Positions 35,119 through 44,200 of a DNA stretch of 64,000 nucleotides are shown piece after piece (the first letter of the stretch is position 1; every line of letters starts with the position of its first letter). Under the pieces are notes generated by a model. It was given only the letters and a program-made list of their open reading frames with translations, had not been told where the DNA came from and made no database searches. The translations under genes and the position numbers were made by a program. The DNA is from Fundidesulfovibrio putealis DSM 16056 (GTDB taxonomy: Bacteria; Desulfobacterota; Desulfovibrionia; Desulfovibrionales; Desulfovibrionaceae), in NCBI RefSeq assembly GCF_000429325.1, contig NZ_AUBQ01000017.1, positions 62,001 through 126,000 of the forward strand. Direction: 5' to 3'.

Positions 35119-36723
35119 TCACTGCGGCGCAACAGCGCGCCATTTGGCCAGGGCGTCCTCCCAGGCGGCGCGGTCGGCCACGGAAGCCGCCCGGCGGAAG
35201 GTGTCCTGGTCGAATTTCTGGTGGAGCTTGTACTGGTTGGCCCAGCCCACGCCATACTGCGCCTGCCCCTCCCCGCCCTGGCTGCCTGTGGACTTGAAAT
35301 GTCCCACGGCCAGATGCCCCTGGTAGACGGGCGTGCGGCCCGAGAGCAGCAGCCGGATGTCGTGGTCCAGGTCGTCGTACTGGGAGGGGGAATAGCGCAG
35401 GTCGAAACCGCCCTGCCCTGCCAGCGTCCGCGTGCGGAACATGTGGCAGCAGCCCGTGACCGTGGCGCAGGGGCGCACGTAGGCGAACTGCCCCCGGTCC
35501 AGGGTCTGGTGATGGCAGGAGCTCAGGCTGAAGCGCCGCCCTTCCCCGGCGTCGCGAGCCCCTATCGATCCGAACGCGGCGTCCAGGAACACGTCGGCGG
35601 ACTGCACGTGCGCCGGGCGCGAAAAATCGCGCACCCGCGCCCCCCAGACTCCCGCCAGGGGATACAGGCCTGCCGCCGCTCCCAGCAGCCCCAGCCAGTC
35701 CGGCGGCAGGGACACGTCGTCGTCCAGGAACACCGTCCACTGCGACTGTTTCACCACCGGAAGCGACATAAGCCAGTTGCGCGCGGCAGGAGCGCCCACG
35801 TTCACGGGCAGGCTCACTGTCGAGAAGCGTTCCGGCCCGAGCTTGCCGCCCCAGGAGTCCAGCACTTGCGCGGTGTCGTCCGTGCTGCCGTTGTCCAGCA
35901 CGATGATGTGCGCCTGCCCCAACTCGCTGGCCGCGAGGCTCTCCAGGGTGAGGCCGATGTCTCGGGCCTTGTTCCAGGTGTAGAGCAGGACCACGGTCTC
36001 GCCCTCGGGCAGCGAGCGCAGGCCGGGACCGGCGAAGAGAAGATCGTAGAGCGCCAGCAGGGCGTGCACCTGCCAGGGCTCGCGCGTGAGCCCTGCGCGC
36101 AGCCAGGACTCGGCCTCGGCGCGCTGGCCCAGGGCAACGCAGGCCAGGCCCAGGCGCGCCGTAAGGCCAGGGCATTCCCAGAGGCGGACGCAGCGGGCGT
36201 AGTTGGCCAGGGCCGCCTCGGGCGCGCCGCGCATCATGGCCGCGTCGCCGCCCAGCAGCCGGGCCAGGGGCTCTGGCAGGCGGGCGATGACCGCCCCTGC
36301 GGCGTCCCAGTCTTCGGCGTCCAGGGCATGGGTGAGCGAGAGGCGCTCCCAGAAGAGGTTGCCCGGATCGGCTTCCAGCTGCCGTTCGAGATAATGGGCT
36401 ATCTTTACGGCCTCGCGGCGCTGGGCCAGGCGTTGGTAGTAGCCCAGATCACCCGGGTTGACCGGAGGGCGGGAATTTTCTGCCACGAAGGCGGCCACCC
36501 CCCGCACGGAGGCAGGGATATCCGGCAGGGACGCGGCTTCCCCGGCCAACACCGCGTCCAGGGGCGACTGCGCCCAGGCCGCCAGCAGAAGTTCGCCCGA
36601 CAGGCGCGCACGCCCGGCCTGCGCGGCCAGACGCGCGCAACCGCGCAGATGGCCCGCCCCCTCGGTTCCGTGAACCAGGGCGGTGCGCAGGGTTTCGGGA
36701 AGTTCCTCCAGCAGCCAGGGCAT
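35119..36723 (-). CDS. Glycosyltransferase family 2 with N-terminal helical repeats
   Basis: A 534-aa protein. The N-terminal half is all-helical and TPR-like ('LAQRREAVKIAHYLERQLEA', 'GAPEAALANYARCVRLWE'). A GT2 domain starts near 243 ('TVVLLYTWNKARDIGLTLESL'), with 'VLDNGSTDDT', the metal-binding 'VFLDDDVSLP' (DxD-type) and 'YDDLDHDIRLLLSG' (ED-type catalytic region). TPR-GT fusions often glycosylate proteins. It lies between a hemerythrin gene and a GT9 gene on the same strand, near the flagellar operon. Acceptor unknown. Confidence 0.85.
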   Translation of the reverse strand: MPWLLEELPETLRTALVHGTEGAGHLRGCARLAAQAGRARLSGELLLAAWAQSPLDAVLAGEAASLPDIPASVRGVAAFVAENSRPPVNPGDLGYYQRLAQRREAVKIAHYLERQLEADPGNLFWERLSLTHALDAEDWDAAGAVIARLPEPLARLLGGDAAMMRGAPEAALANYARCVRLWECPGLTARLGLACVALGQRAEAESWLRAGLTREPWQVHALLALYDLLFAGPGLRSLPEGETVVLLYTWNKARDIGLTLESLAASELGQAHIIVLDNGSTDDTAQVLDSWGGKLGPERFSTVSLPVNVGAPAARNWLMSLPVVKQSQWTVFLDDDVSLPPDWLGLLGAAAGLYPLAGVWGARVRDFSRPAHVQSADVFLDAAFGSIGARDAGEGRRFSLSSCHHQTLDRGQFAYVRPCATVTGCCHMFRTRTLAGQGGFDLRYSPSQYDDLDHDIRLLLSGRTPVYQGHLAVGHFKSTGSQGGEGQAQYGVGWANQYKLHQKFDQDTFRRAASVADRAAWEDALAKWRAVAPQ

Positions 36724-36733
36724 GGGGAGTCGC

Positions 36734-37165
36734 TCAGGCCTTGCCGCTTTTTTCCAGGTGGGTCAGGCCGCGCTCCACCAGATACTCGGTCAGGCCCTGG
36801 TCGATACCGGTGGTGTGGCTCCTGAACCAGCCCACGATGTATTCCAAAAATTCAACCAGATCGAATTCGGCCTCCTCCACGAACCGCCGATGGAATTCCA
36901 GGGCCTTTGTGGAGCAATCCAGGTGTTCGCGCACCTGTGTGAAGTAGTCCGCGTAGCTGTTGTGGTCCATGAGGGACTCTTCCGTCTGAAAGTGGACGAT
37001 GGTATAGTTGTAGAATCGGCGGATGAAGCGGGACACCTCGGAGACGCTGGCTCCGGATTGAACCGCCTCGGCTATGTTGTTGATGAGCACCACGAGTTCC
37101 TTGTGCTGCTCGTCAATCAGATACACGCCAACAGCCATGCTGTCGTCCCATTCAAGAATCGCCAT
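36734..37165 (-). CDS. Bacteriohemerythrin, one His ligand replaced by Gln
   Basis: A 143-aa four-helix-bundle di-iron protein that binds oxygen reversibly in family members. Ligands by position: His21, His58, Glu62 ('HFQTEE'), His81, His117 and Asp122 ('SHTTGID'). The seventh expected ligand, a His four residues before His81, is Gln77 here ('TQVREHLD'). The numbering matches that of the well-studied Methylococcus protein almost exactly, which makes the substitution clear. Gene start has an upstream 'GAGAAAGG'. Flanked by glycosyltransferase genes on the same strand, with no signalling domain fused. Confidence 0.88.
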   Translation of the reverse strand: MAILEWDDSMAVGVYLIDEQHKELVVLINNIAEAVQSGASVSEVSRFIRRFYNYTIVHFQTEESLMDHNSYADYFTQVREHLDCSTKALEFHRRFVEEAEFDLVEFLEYIVGWFRSHTTGIDQGLTEYLVERGLTHLEKSGKA

Positions 37166-37219
37166 ACGGACCGCCTTTCTCTTCCAACACCACTACAGTT
37201 ACAGAAACAGTCTCACGCT

Positions 37220-38410
37220 TCACCCGAACGTCCTCTTCATCACATCCAACAGCTGCCCCATCCGGATGACGTAGGTGTGCTCGGCCAGCACACGCTTCCT
37301 GGCGGCCCGGGCGATCCTGGCCCGTTCTTCGGGATGCGCCAGATAGTGCCGCACGAGCTCCGGGATCTCCTGCGGGTCGCCATACACGGCCACCTCGCGC
37401 CCCGGCTCGAACAGGCGCTCCATCTGGGCGCGGTGGTCCGTCAGCAGGAACGCGCCGCACGCGGGCACGTCGAACACGCGCTGGTTCACCGCGCCCTTCA
37501 TCTGGAGGCTGGTGCAGTTGAAGTTCACATCGCTGTGCGGATAAAAGCCCGGTAATTCATCATAGTAGGCCAGTTCCGAAAGTCTGCGCCAGCGCGTCCC
37601 CTCGTCGGGAAAGGTGAGCAGCCAGCCCTCGTCCCCGGCGATGAGGGGCGAAAATTCCATGACCTGCCCCAGGCAGAGGGCGCGGTACTGCCGTGTTGAC
37701 TCCCAGATGACGGCGGTCTCGAAGGCCAGCTGGCGCTGCGGCGTGGCCAGGGCCTCGAAGGCTGGCATGAGGTGCGCGAAGTGCCCGGCCATGAATGCCC
37801 GCACGCTCCACTCGGGATGCTGGCCGAAGGCCTCGGCCAGCGTCGGCAGGGCTTCCAGCAGTTGCGGGCCGGGATTGGCATACTCCAGGCGTTTGGCGGT
37901 CTTTACGACCATGGAGTTGCCCACGAAGCTGACCTTGGCGCGCCAGGGATGATCCGGCGGCGCGGGCCGGTCAGGCGGGACGAAGCGGCGCTCGTCCGCA
38001 GCCAGGGGGAGATAGAACACGTTGTCGAAGCCCTGGGCGCCAAGCGGCTCCAGGTTGTCCGCGTCCCAGGTGAAGACCGCCGTCTTTTTGGCCGCCGGAT
38101 TGGCATAGAGGGCCAGAGCCAGGGCCGGGTTGTCCACGAACCAGGAGGCCAGGGGGATGTCCAGCTTGGAGAGAAGCCCGGTGAGCAGCCCCTCGTGGTC
38201 CACGCCCAGGTGGTTCACGGTCAGGGCAAAGTGGGGGCGCAGTTCCTTGATGGCGGTGATGAGCGATCGCAGGTACTCGTCCAGGCCGAGTTCGTCGCCG
38301 CCGGTATCCAGGTAGCGGTAGCGGACCCCCATGCGGTCGAAGGCGGTCATGATCTCGCCCAGCAGGAAGAACCGGCTGGTGATCAGCAGCACCCTTGGGG
38401 CTTCAGCCAC
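37220..38410 (-). CDS. CgeB-type glycosyltransferase
   Basis: A 396-aa GT-B protein resembling the CgeB/DUF3880 plus Glyco_trans_1_2 family. The N-terminal domain ('VLLITSRFFLLGEIMTAF', 'ALTVNHLGVDHEGLL', 'ASWFVDNPALAL') is followed by a C-terminal donor-binding half ('HSDVNFNCTSLQMKGAVNQRVFDVPACGAFLLTD', residues about 290-325). Members are common in flagellin-modification and cell-surface clusters of Desulfovibrio and Bacillus spores. The start is 6 nt after the STAS gene end, so it belongs to the same minus-strand transcript. Confidence 0.82.
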   Translation of the reverse strand: MAEAPRVLLITSRFFLLGEIMTAFDRMGVRYRYLDTGGDELGLDEYLRSLITAIKELRPHFALTVNHLGVDHEGLLTGLLSKLDIPLASWFVDNPALALALYANPAAKKTAVFTWDADNLEPLGAQGFDNVFYLPLAADERRFVPPDRPAPPDHPWRAKVSFVGNSMVVKTAKRLEYANPGPQLLEALPTLAEAFGQHPEWSVRAFMAGHFAHLMPAFEALATPQRQLAFETAVIWESTRQYRALCLGQVMEFSPLIAGDEGWLLTFPDEGTRWRRLSELAYYDELPGFYPHSDVNFNCTSLQMKGAVNQRVFDVPACGAFLLTDHRAQMERLFEPGREVAVYGDPQEIPELVRHYLAHPEERARIARAARKRVLAEHTYVIRMGQLLDVMKRTFG

Positions 38411-38416
38411 GCGGGA

Positions 38417-38770
38417 TCACTTGGCGGCCTGGGCTGCGAGCGCCGCGAGCTCCTCGTCGGACTCGGCCACCGTGAAAAACTGCATGAGCTGCACAAGCCC
38501 CAGGGTCTTTTTCACCTGGGAGCTGGGCTTGAAGAGCACCAGGGTCCTGCCCGAGGTCTGGAGCCGGGTGTTGCAGGCAACCAGGAAGCCGATGCCGGAG
38601 GAGTCCATGAAGCTGACCTCGGAGAGGTCCAGGACCAGGGTGGCGGCGTTGGCGTCCTCCAGGTTCTTCTCCACGGCGTGCTTGAAGTCCTGCGTTACTT
38701 CCATGGTTATCTCGCCGACGTATCTGGCGGTCAGGCACGGGCCGTCGTGGGTCCAGGTCAGATTTTCCAC
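38417..38770 (-). CDS. STAS-domain anti-sigma-factor antagonist (RsbV/SpoIIAA-like)
   Basis: A 117-aa single-domain partner-switching protein. The phosphorylation site motif 'VSFMDSSGIGFLVA' places the target Ser at 57 or 58, the same as in SpoIIAA. In its unphosphorylated form such a protein sequesters the anti-sigma kinase. I chose the GTG at 38770, with GGAAGGA upstream; it overlaps the response-regulator/phosphatase gene by 13 nt, so the two products are made together. The open frame extends far upstream, but that part is only a shadow of the neighbouring gene. Confidence 0.88.
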   Translation of the reverse strand: MENLTWTHDGPCLTARYVGEITMEVTQDFKHAVEKNLEDANAATLVLDLSEVSFMDSSGIGFLVACNTRLQTSGRTLVLFKPSSQVKKTLGLVQLMQFFTVAESDEELAALAAQAAK

Positions 38771-40305
38771 AGGTCCTTCCTTATCTGTTTGACCACACGC
38801 AGCACGTTTTCCTTGCCGCGTGTGGTGAGTTCGCATGAGTCCGACAGCTTGCAGATGATGAACATGCCCCGGCCGCACTCGGAATCCGGGGGGGCGTTCT
38901 CGAAGGAGATGGAATTGCCGAAGCCCTTGCCCCAGTCCACCACCTCGAACTCCACGGAGCGCCCCGGATTGAGGCGCAGGCGGACCTCCATAGGCCCCTC
39001 CCCGCCCGCGTAGGCGTGGCGGGTGACGTTGGCGCAGGCCTCGGTGAGCACGATGTCCAGGTCGTGGAGGGTGTCCTCGTCCGAGACGAACCGGGCCACG
39101 GCGGCCACAGCGTCCTTGGCCAGGTTGCGGCTGGCCGACGGGGAGGACGGAGCGGTGAAGATGCGGATGAGGGGGCTGCCGACGCTGACCCACAGGGCGG
39201 TGACGTCGTCGGAGAACACGGGGCCGGTGCGCTCTCCGCAGAGGTTCTCCAGGAGCGTCTCCAGGGAGAAGCGGTTCTCGGCCAGGAGCTTTTCGCTCAG
39301 GATCTTGAAGTTCTCCAGTTCGAACATCTGGTGATCCAGGCCGCGCCATTCGTACCAGCCGTCGGTGTACAAGAAGAGGCCTGCGGGCCGCTCGAAGGTG
39401 ATGGTCCTGGTGGTGAACTCCTGGTCGAAGAAACCCAGCACCGAGGCGGTGGCGTCCAGCCAGGTGGGCTTGCCGTCGCTCCAGACCAGCGGGGGACAGT
39501 GCCCGGCGTTGACGTAGGTGATGGTGCCGGCGTCGGGGTCGATGTCGGCGGCGGCCAGGGTGACGAAGTCGGGCTCCTCGCCGATGGAGGACAACAAATG
39601 CCGACTGGCCAGTGAGAGCATCTCCGAGAGCGAGAAATAGTGCGTCTTGGACACGCGCACCAGCGTGCGCACCACGGCCATGAGGAAGGCCGCCCGCGCG
39701 CCGTGGCCGGACACGTCGGCCATGACCACGCGGATGGAGCCGTCGGGCAGGGTGAAGAAGTCGTAGTAGTCGCCGCTGGCCCGTCCTGACGGGCGGTAGA
39801 AGCACTCCACTGTGGTCTCGCCAAGCACTGGCGAGCAGTCCGGCAGCAGGCGGCGCTGCAACCCGGCCACAAGGTCGATCTCGCGGCTGATGCGGTCGTA
39901 GGCCTGGCGCAGGCGGCGGGTCAGGGTCACCTGCCTTGCGGCCGCGCCCACGCGGGCCAGCAGCTCCTCGCGGTCGAAGGGCTTGCCCAGAAAGTCGTTG
40001 GCTCCTGCGGCGAAGGCCTTGGCCTTGAGGGCCTTGGTGTCCTGCGCGGTGAGCACGATGATCTGCACGTCGTGGTCCTGGGCCGTGCCGCGTACGTGGG
40101 CCATGACCTCGAGGCCCGACTTCACGGGCATGTTCATGTCCAGGATGATCACGTCCGGCTTGAACGCGCCGTGGGCCTCGATGGCCTCCTGCCCGTCCTC
40201 TGCGGCGTGCAGCCGGTAGTGGCTGCCCAGGATGTAGGTCAGGAGCCGAAGGACGGTTTTGGAGTCGTCCACCACCAGGACGCGGATGTCTTCGGGTGTT
40301 GCCAT
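38758..40305 (-). CDS. Receiver - PP2C phosphatase - HATPase fusion (RsbU/RsbW-like)
   Basis: A 515-aa signalling protein with three parts: a response-regulator receiver (1-120, phospho-acceptor Asp56 in 'ILDMNMP'), a PP2C/SpoIIE phosphatase domain (about 160-360, metal-binding 'GDYYD' and 'MADVSGHGARAA') and a C-terminal RsbW-type ATPase (about 385-510, N-box 'VLTEACANVTRHAY', G-box 'GKGFGNSI', 'CGRGMFII'). So it carries both the phosphatase that activates, and the kinase that inactivates, the STAS protein encoded directly downstream. Output may be a sigma factor or another target, not in this window. It overlaps dtd by 1 nt. Confidence 0.92.
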   Translation of the reverse strand: MATPEDIRVLVVDDSKTVLRLLTYILGSHYRLHAAEDGQEAIEAHGAFKPDVIILDMNMPVKSGLEVMAHVRGTAQDHDVQIIVLTAQDTKALKAKAFAAGANDFLGKPFDREELLARVGAAARQVTLTRRLRQAYDRISREIDLVAGLQRRLLPDCSPVLGETTVECFYRPSGRASGDYYDFFTLPDGSIRVVMADVSGHGARAAFLMAVVRTLVRVSKTHYFSLSEMLSLASRHLLSSIGEEPDFVTLAAADIDPDAGTITYVNAGHCPPLVWSDGKPTWLDATASVLGFFDQEFTTRTITFERPAGLFLYTDGWYEWRGLDHQMFELENFKILSEKLLAENRFSLETLLENLCGERTGPVFSDDVTALWVSVGSPLIRIFTAPSSPSASRNLAKDAVAAVARFVSDEDTLHDLDIVLTEACANVTRHAYAGGEGPMEVRLRLNPGRSVEFEVVDWGKGFGNSISFENAPPDSECGRGMFIICKLSDSCELTTRGKENVLRVVKQIRKDLWKI

Positions 40306-40775
40306 CAGGCGAAGTCCCGACTGTCCAGCATGATGGTCACCGGCCCGGCGTTCACCAGCCCCACGGCCATGTCCGCCCCGAACACGCCGCGCTGCGCGCG
40401 TCCTTCAGGAAGCAAGGCCTGCACGTCGTCGCAGAGCTTGTCGAACAGGGCCTGCGCCACCGCAGGCGGCGCGGCCTGGGAGAACGACGGGCGAAGGCCC
40501 TTGCGGCAGTCGGCGTACAGCGTGAACTGGGAGACGAGCAGCACCTCGCCCCCGGCGTCCAGGAGGCTCACGTTCATCTTGCCCGCCTCGTCGGGAAAAA
40601 CCCGCAGTTTGACCAGTTTTTCGAGCATGGCCCGCCACCAGGGAGCATCCGGAGAGTCCGGGCCGTCCTGCGGGCCGAACCCGGCCAGCACCAGGAACCC
40701 CGGCCCCACGGCGGCCACGCGTTCCCCGGCCACGTCCACGTGCGCCTGGGACACGCGCTGGAGAATAAGCCTCAC
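40305..40775 (-). CDS. dtd: D-aminoacyl-tRNA deacylase
   Basis: Removes D-amino acids (and glycine) mischarged on tRNA. The 156-aa protein shows 'MRLILQRVSQAHVDV', the catalytic 'SQFTLYADCRKGLRPSF' and 'NAGPVTIMLDSRDF' (GlyPro motif region) with one insertion ('GPQDGPDSPDAPWW') usual in bacteria. It overlaps queD (ATGA) and the downstream signalling gene (TGATG), so these genes are translationally coupled. Confidence 0.95.
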   Translation of the reverse strand: MRLILQRVSQAHVDVAGERVAAVGPGFLVLAGFGPQDGPDSPDAPWWRAMLEKLVKLRVFPDEAGKMNVSLLDAGGEVLLVSQFTLYADCRKGLRPSFSQAAPPAVAQALFDKLCDDVQALLPEGRAQRGVFGADMAVGLVNAGPVTIMLDSRDFA

Positions 40776-41194
40776 AGGACCTCGGAATACGTCGCCTTGC
40801 TGGTGGACTTTTCGTAGACGCTCACCTCGTACACCGTGGCGGGCAGCCCGGCCATCAGCCTCCCCAGTTCCCAGTAGATGAACCGGGCCAGGTTCTCGGC
40901 GGTGGGGTTTCTACGCTGGAAATAGGGGACGTTATTCAAGTGGGTGTGGTCCAGCTTGTCGGTAACGGCCTTGAGATGGGCCTTCAAGTCCTTGAAGTCC
41001 ATGAGCATTTCCGTGTCCTGGGTCAGGCGTTCGCCCTCGAACACGGCCTCCACCACGAAGTTGTGCCCGTGCAGGGCCTCGCACGGCCCGTCGTAGTTGC
41101 GCAGGCAGTGGGAGGAGGAGAACTCGTCCGTTATCGTCAGCTTGAAAACGCCACGGCGCAGGGGTTTGCGCTCGGATGCAGGTATTGTCGTCAT
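40772..41194 (-). CDS. queD: 6-carboxy-5,6,7,8-tetrahydropterin synthase QueD
   Basis: Second step of queuosine (7-deazaguanine) synthesis, converting dihydroneopterin triphosphate. The 140-aa protein has the zinc ligands His29, His42 and His44 ('FSSSHCLR', 'ALHGHNF'), the catalytic Cys38 in 'DGPCEA', 'DHTHLN' and 'YEKSTSKATY'. ATG 41194 follows AAGGA at an 11-nt spacing; the longer open frame would run into dnaE. It starts 17 nt after the dnaE stop and overlaps dtd. Confidence 0.93.
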   Translation of the reverse strand: MTTIPASERKPLRRGVFKLTITDEFSSSHCLRNYDGPCEALHGHNFVVEAVFEGERLTQDTEMLMDFKDLKAHLKAVTDKLDHTHLNNVPYFQRRNPTAENLARFIYWELGRLMAGLPATVYEVSVYEKSTSKATYSEVL

Positions 41195-41211
41195 AATTGT
41201 GTAATCCTTGT

Positions 41212-44200
41212 TTATACCGTCGCCTTTCCGGCGTTGGCCAGACAGTCGTCCACCGCCTGCCAGAACTGCGGGCACGGCCCCACGCACAGCTCTTCGGAGA
41301 GCGAAGTCAGGCATTCCAGGTCGTCGTAGACCAGGCGCAGCCTGACCTTGGCCGAACCTGGGTACTTATGAAAGATTTCCTTGAGTCCCGCAAGGGTGGT
41401 GCAGGTGTTGGCCTCCACGCGCACCTCCACGGGCTCGTCCCCGGCGGCCACGGCCTCGCCCAGGGGCCGCGCGGACTGCACCATGAGTTTCAGCTTCACG
41501 GGGTGGTCGCCCGCCTCCTCCATCTCCTTGCCGATCTTGGCCGTGAGCAGCAGGGGCTGGTCGCCTTCGAGCAGCTCGCGGCATTTGGCGAAGGCCTCGG
41601 GGAAGAAGATGGCCTCGCCGTCGCCCGCTATGTCCTCCAGGCCGCAGAAGGCCATGCGGTCGCCCTTCTTGGTGATGTGCTCCTTCTTGGTGGTGATGAT
41701 GGCCGCCACCTTCACCTCGCAGTCGGGCGCGTATCCCTTGCACTCGGACAGGGTCTTGATGCCCATGCGGCGCATGTCGCGGATAAAGGACTTCAGCGGA
41801 TGGCTGGTCAGATAGAAGCCCAGGGCCTCTTTCTCGCGGGCCATCAGCTCCTGGTGCTCCCATTCGGGCACCGAGGCCTCCTCGCAGCTCATGCCAAGGC
41901 CGGGGGTCTTGTTCTGGGGGACCGGAGCCAGGGCCATGAGCGAGAGCTGCCCGGAGTTTCGCTCCTCGGCGCGCTTCTGCCCCTGGGACACGGCCCGGTC
42001 AAGCCCGGCCATCAGGGCGGCGCGCGGCGCGCCGAAGGAGTCCATGGCCCCGGCCTTGATGAGGAACTCCAGCACCCGCTTGGTCACCTTGCGCAGGTTC
42101 ACCCGGGAGGTGAGGTCCACGAGGCTCAGGTAAGGTCCGTTCTCCCCGCGCTCGCGCACGATCTCGTTTATGGCCTCGCCGCCCACGTTCTTGATGCCCG
42201 CCAGCCCGTAGACGATCTGGGCGTCCTTCACGCTGAAGTGGCGCATGGACAGGTTCACGTCCGGGGGGAGCACCTCGATGCCCCGGTCCGAGCTGTCGGA
42301 GATGTATTTCAGGACCTTGTCCTGGTTTTCGATGTCCGACGTGATGAGCGCGGCCATGAAGGCCACCGGGAAGTGGGTCTTCAGAAAGGCCGTATGATAG
42401 GAGATGAGGGCGTAGGCTGCGGAGTGGGATTTGTTGAAGCCGTACTCCGCGAACTTCTCCATCAAGTCGAAGATTTCGTTGGCCTGGTCGGCGGGGATGT
42501 CCTTCCTGGCGGTGCCCTCCAGGAAGCGCTTGCGCTGGGTGGCCATCTCCTCGGCGTTCTTCTTGCCCATGGCCCGGCGCAACAGGTCGCCTTCGCCCAG
42601 CGAATAGCCCGAGAGCACCTGGGCGATCTGCATGACCTGTTCCTGGTACACGATGACGCCATACGTCGGCTTGAGCACCGGCTCCAGGTCCGGATGGGGG
42701 TATTTGACCTCCACCAGCCCGTGCTTGCGGTCGATGAACTCCTGCACCATGCCCGAGCCCAGGGGGCCGGGGCGGTACAGGGCCAGCATGGCGATGATGT
42801 CCTCGAAGCAGTTGGGTTTGAGCTGCCGCAGGTACTTGCGCATGCCGTCGGATTCCACCTGGAAGATGCCGTCGGTGTCGCCCTTGGAGAAGAGCTCGTA
42901 GGTGGCCGCGTCGGTCAGGGGCAGGTTGTCGAGATCAGGCGGCTCGTGGCCCATCTCCCGGATGATGTCCAGGGCGTCCTGGATCACGGTCATGGTTTTA
43001 AGGCCCAGGAAGTCGAACTTGATGAGCCCGATCTTCTCAACCCGCTTCATGTCCCACTGGGTGACTATTTCCTGGTTCTTGCCCTGGTAGAGCGGCACGT
43101 ACTCGGTCATGGGCTTGTCGGAGATGACCACGCCCGCCGCGTGGGTGGAGGCGTGGCGCGACAACCCCTCCAGCCTGCGCGACACGTCGATCAGCCGCCC
43201 GATCCTGGCGTCCTGGGAGGCCAGCACGGAGAGCTCCGGCTCTTTGTCCAGGGCCTTGTCAATGGTCATCTTCAGATCTTCGGGGATGAGCTTGGCGATG
43301 CGGTCGGTCTCAGGGAAGGTCATGCCCAGGGCGCGGCCAACGTCGCGCACCACGGCCTTGGCCTTCATGGTTCCGAAGGTGGTGATCTGGGCCACTGAGT
43401 CGCGCCCGTAGCGCTCGGACACGTAGCGGATGACTTCGGTGCGGCGGCGCTCGCAGAAGTCCACGTCGATATCAGGCATGGAGATACGTTCGATGTTCAG
43501 GAAGCGCTCGAACAGCAGGTCGTAGGGCAGCGGGTCCAGGTTGGTGATGCGCAGCGCGAAGGCCACCAGCGAACCGGCGGCCGAACCGCGCCCCGGCCCT
43601 ACGGGGATGCCCTGGCGCTTGGCCCAGTTGATGAAATCCTGGACGATGAGAAAATATCCCGGAAATCCCATGGTCTTGATGACGCCCAGCTCATATTCCA
43701 GGCGGTCCCAGTATTTCTTCTCTTCTTCCGGCGTTTTCGGCCCCAGCTTGGCCAGGCGGTCCTTGAGGCCCTGGCGGGCCATGTCCGCCATCTCGTCGTC
43801 CAGGGATTTGCCCTCTGCCACCTCGTAGACCGGGAAGTGGTAGGTTTTGAGATCCAACTCCAGGTTGACGCGGCTGGCGATCTCGCAGGTGTTGGCCAGG
43901 GCCTGGGGCACGTGGGCGAAGGCGGCGGCCATCTCCTCGGGCGATTTGTAGTAGAGTTCCTGGGTGGTGAAGCGCATGCGCTTCTCGTCGTCCACCTTGG
44001 CCTGGGTCTGGATGCACAAGAGCACGTCGTGGGCGCTGGCGTCGTCGGCGTTCAGGTAGTGGCAGTCGTTGGTGGCCACCAGGGGCAGCTTCATCTCGTC
44101 GGCCAGTTCGAGCACCATCTCGTTCAGGCGGGCCTGCTCGGGCAGGTCGTTGGCCTGGAGCTCCATGTACAGGCGGTCGGGGAAGAGGGTCATGTACTGG

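Noticed and set aside
38417-39805. Apparent 462-aa fusion of an Arg/Pro-rich domain to STAS
   Set aside because: The N-terminal part is a second frame of the receiver-phosphatase-kinase gene; the STAS gene has its own GTG and Shine-Dalgarno at 38770.
41197-43398. 733-codon plus-strand frame opposite dnaE
   Set aside because: Low-complexity shadow translation; dnaE is unambiguous on the minus strand.
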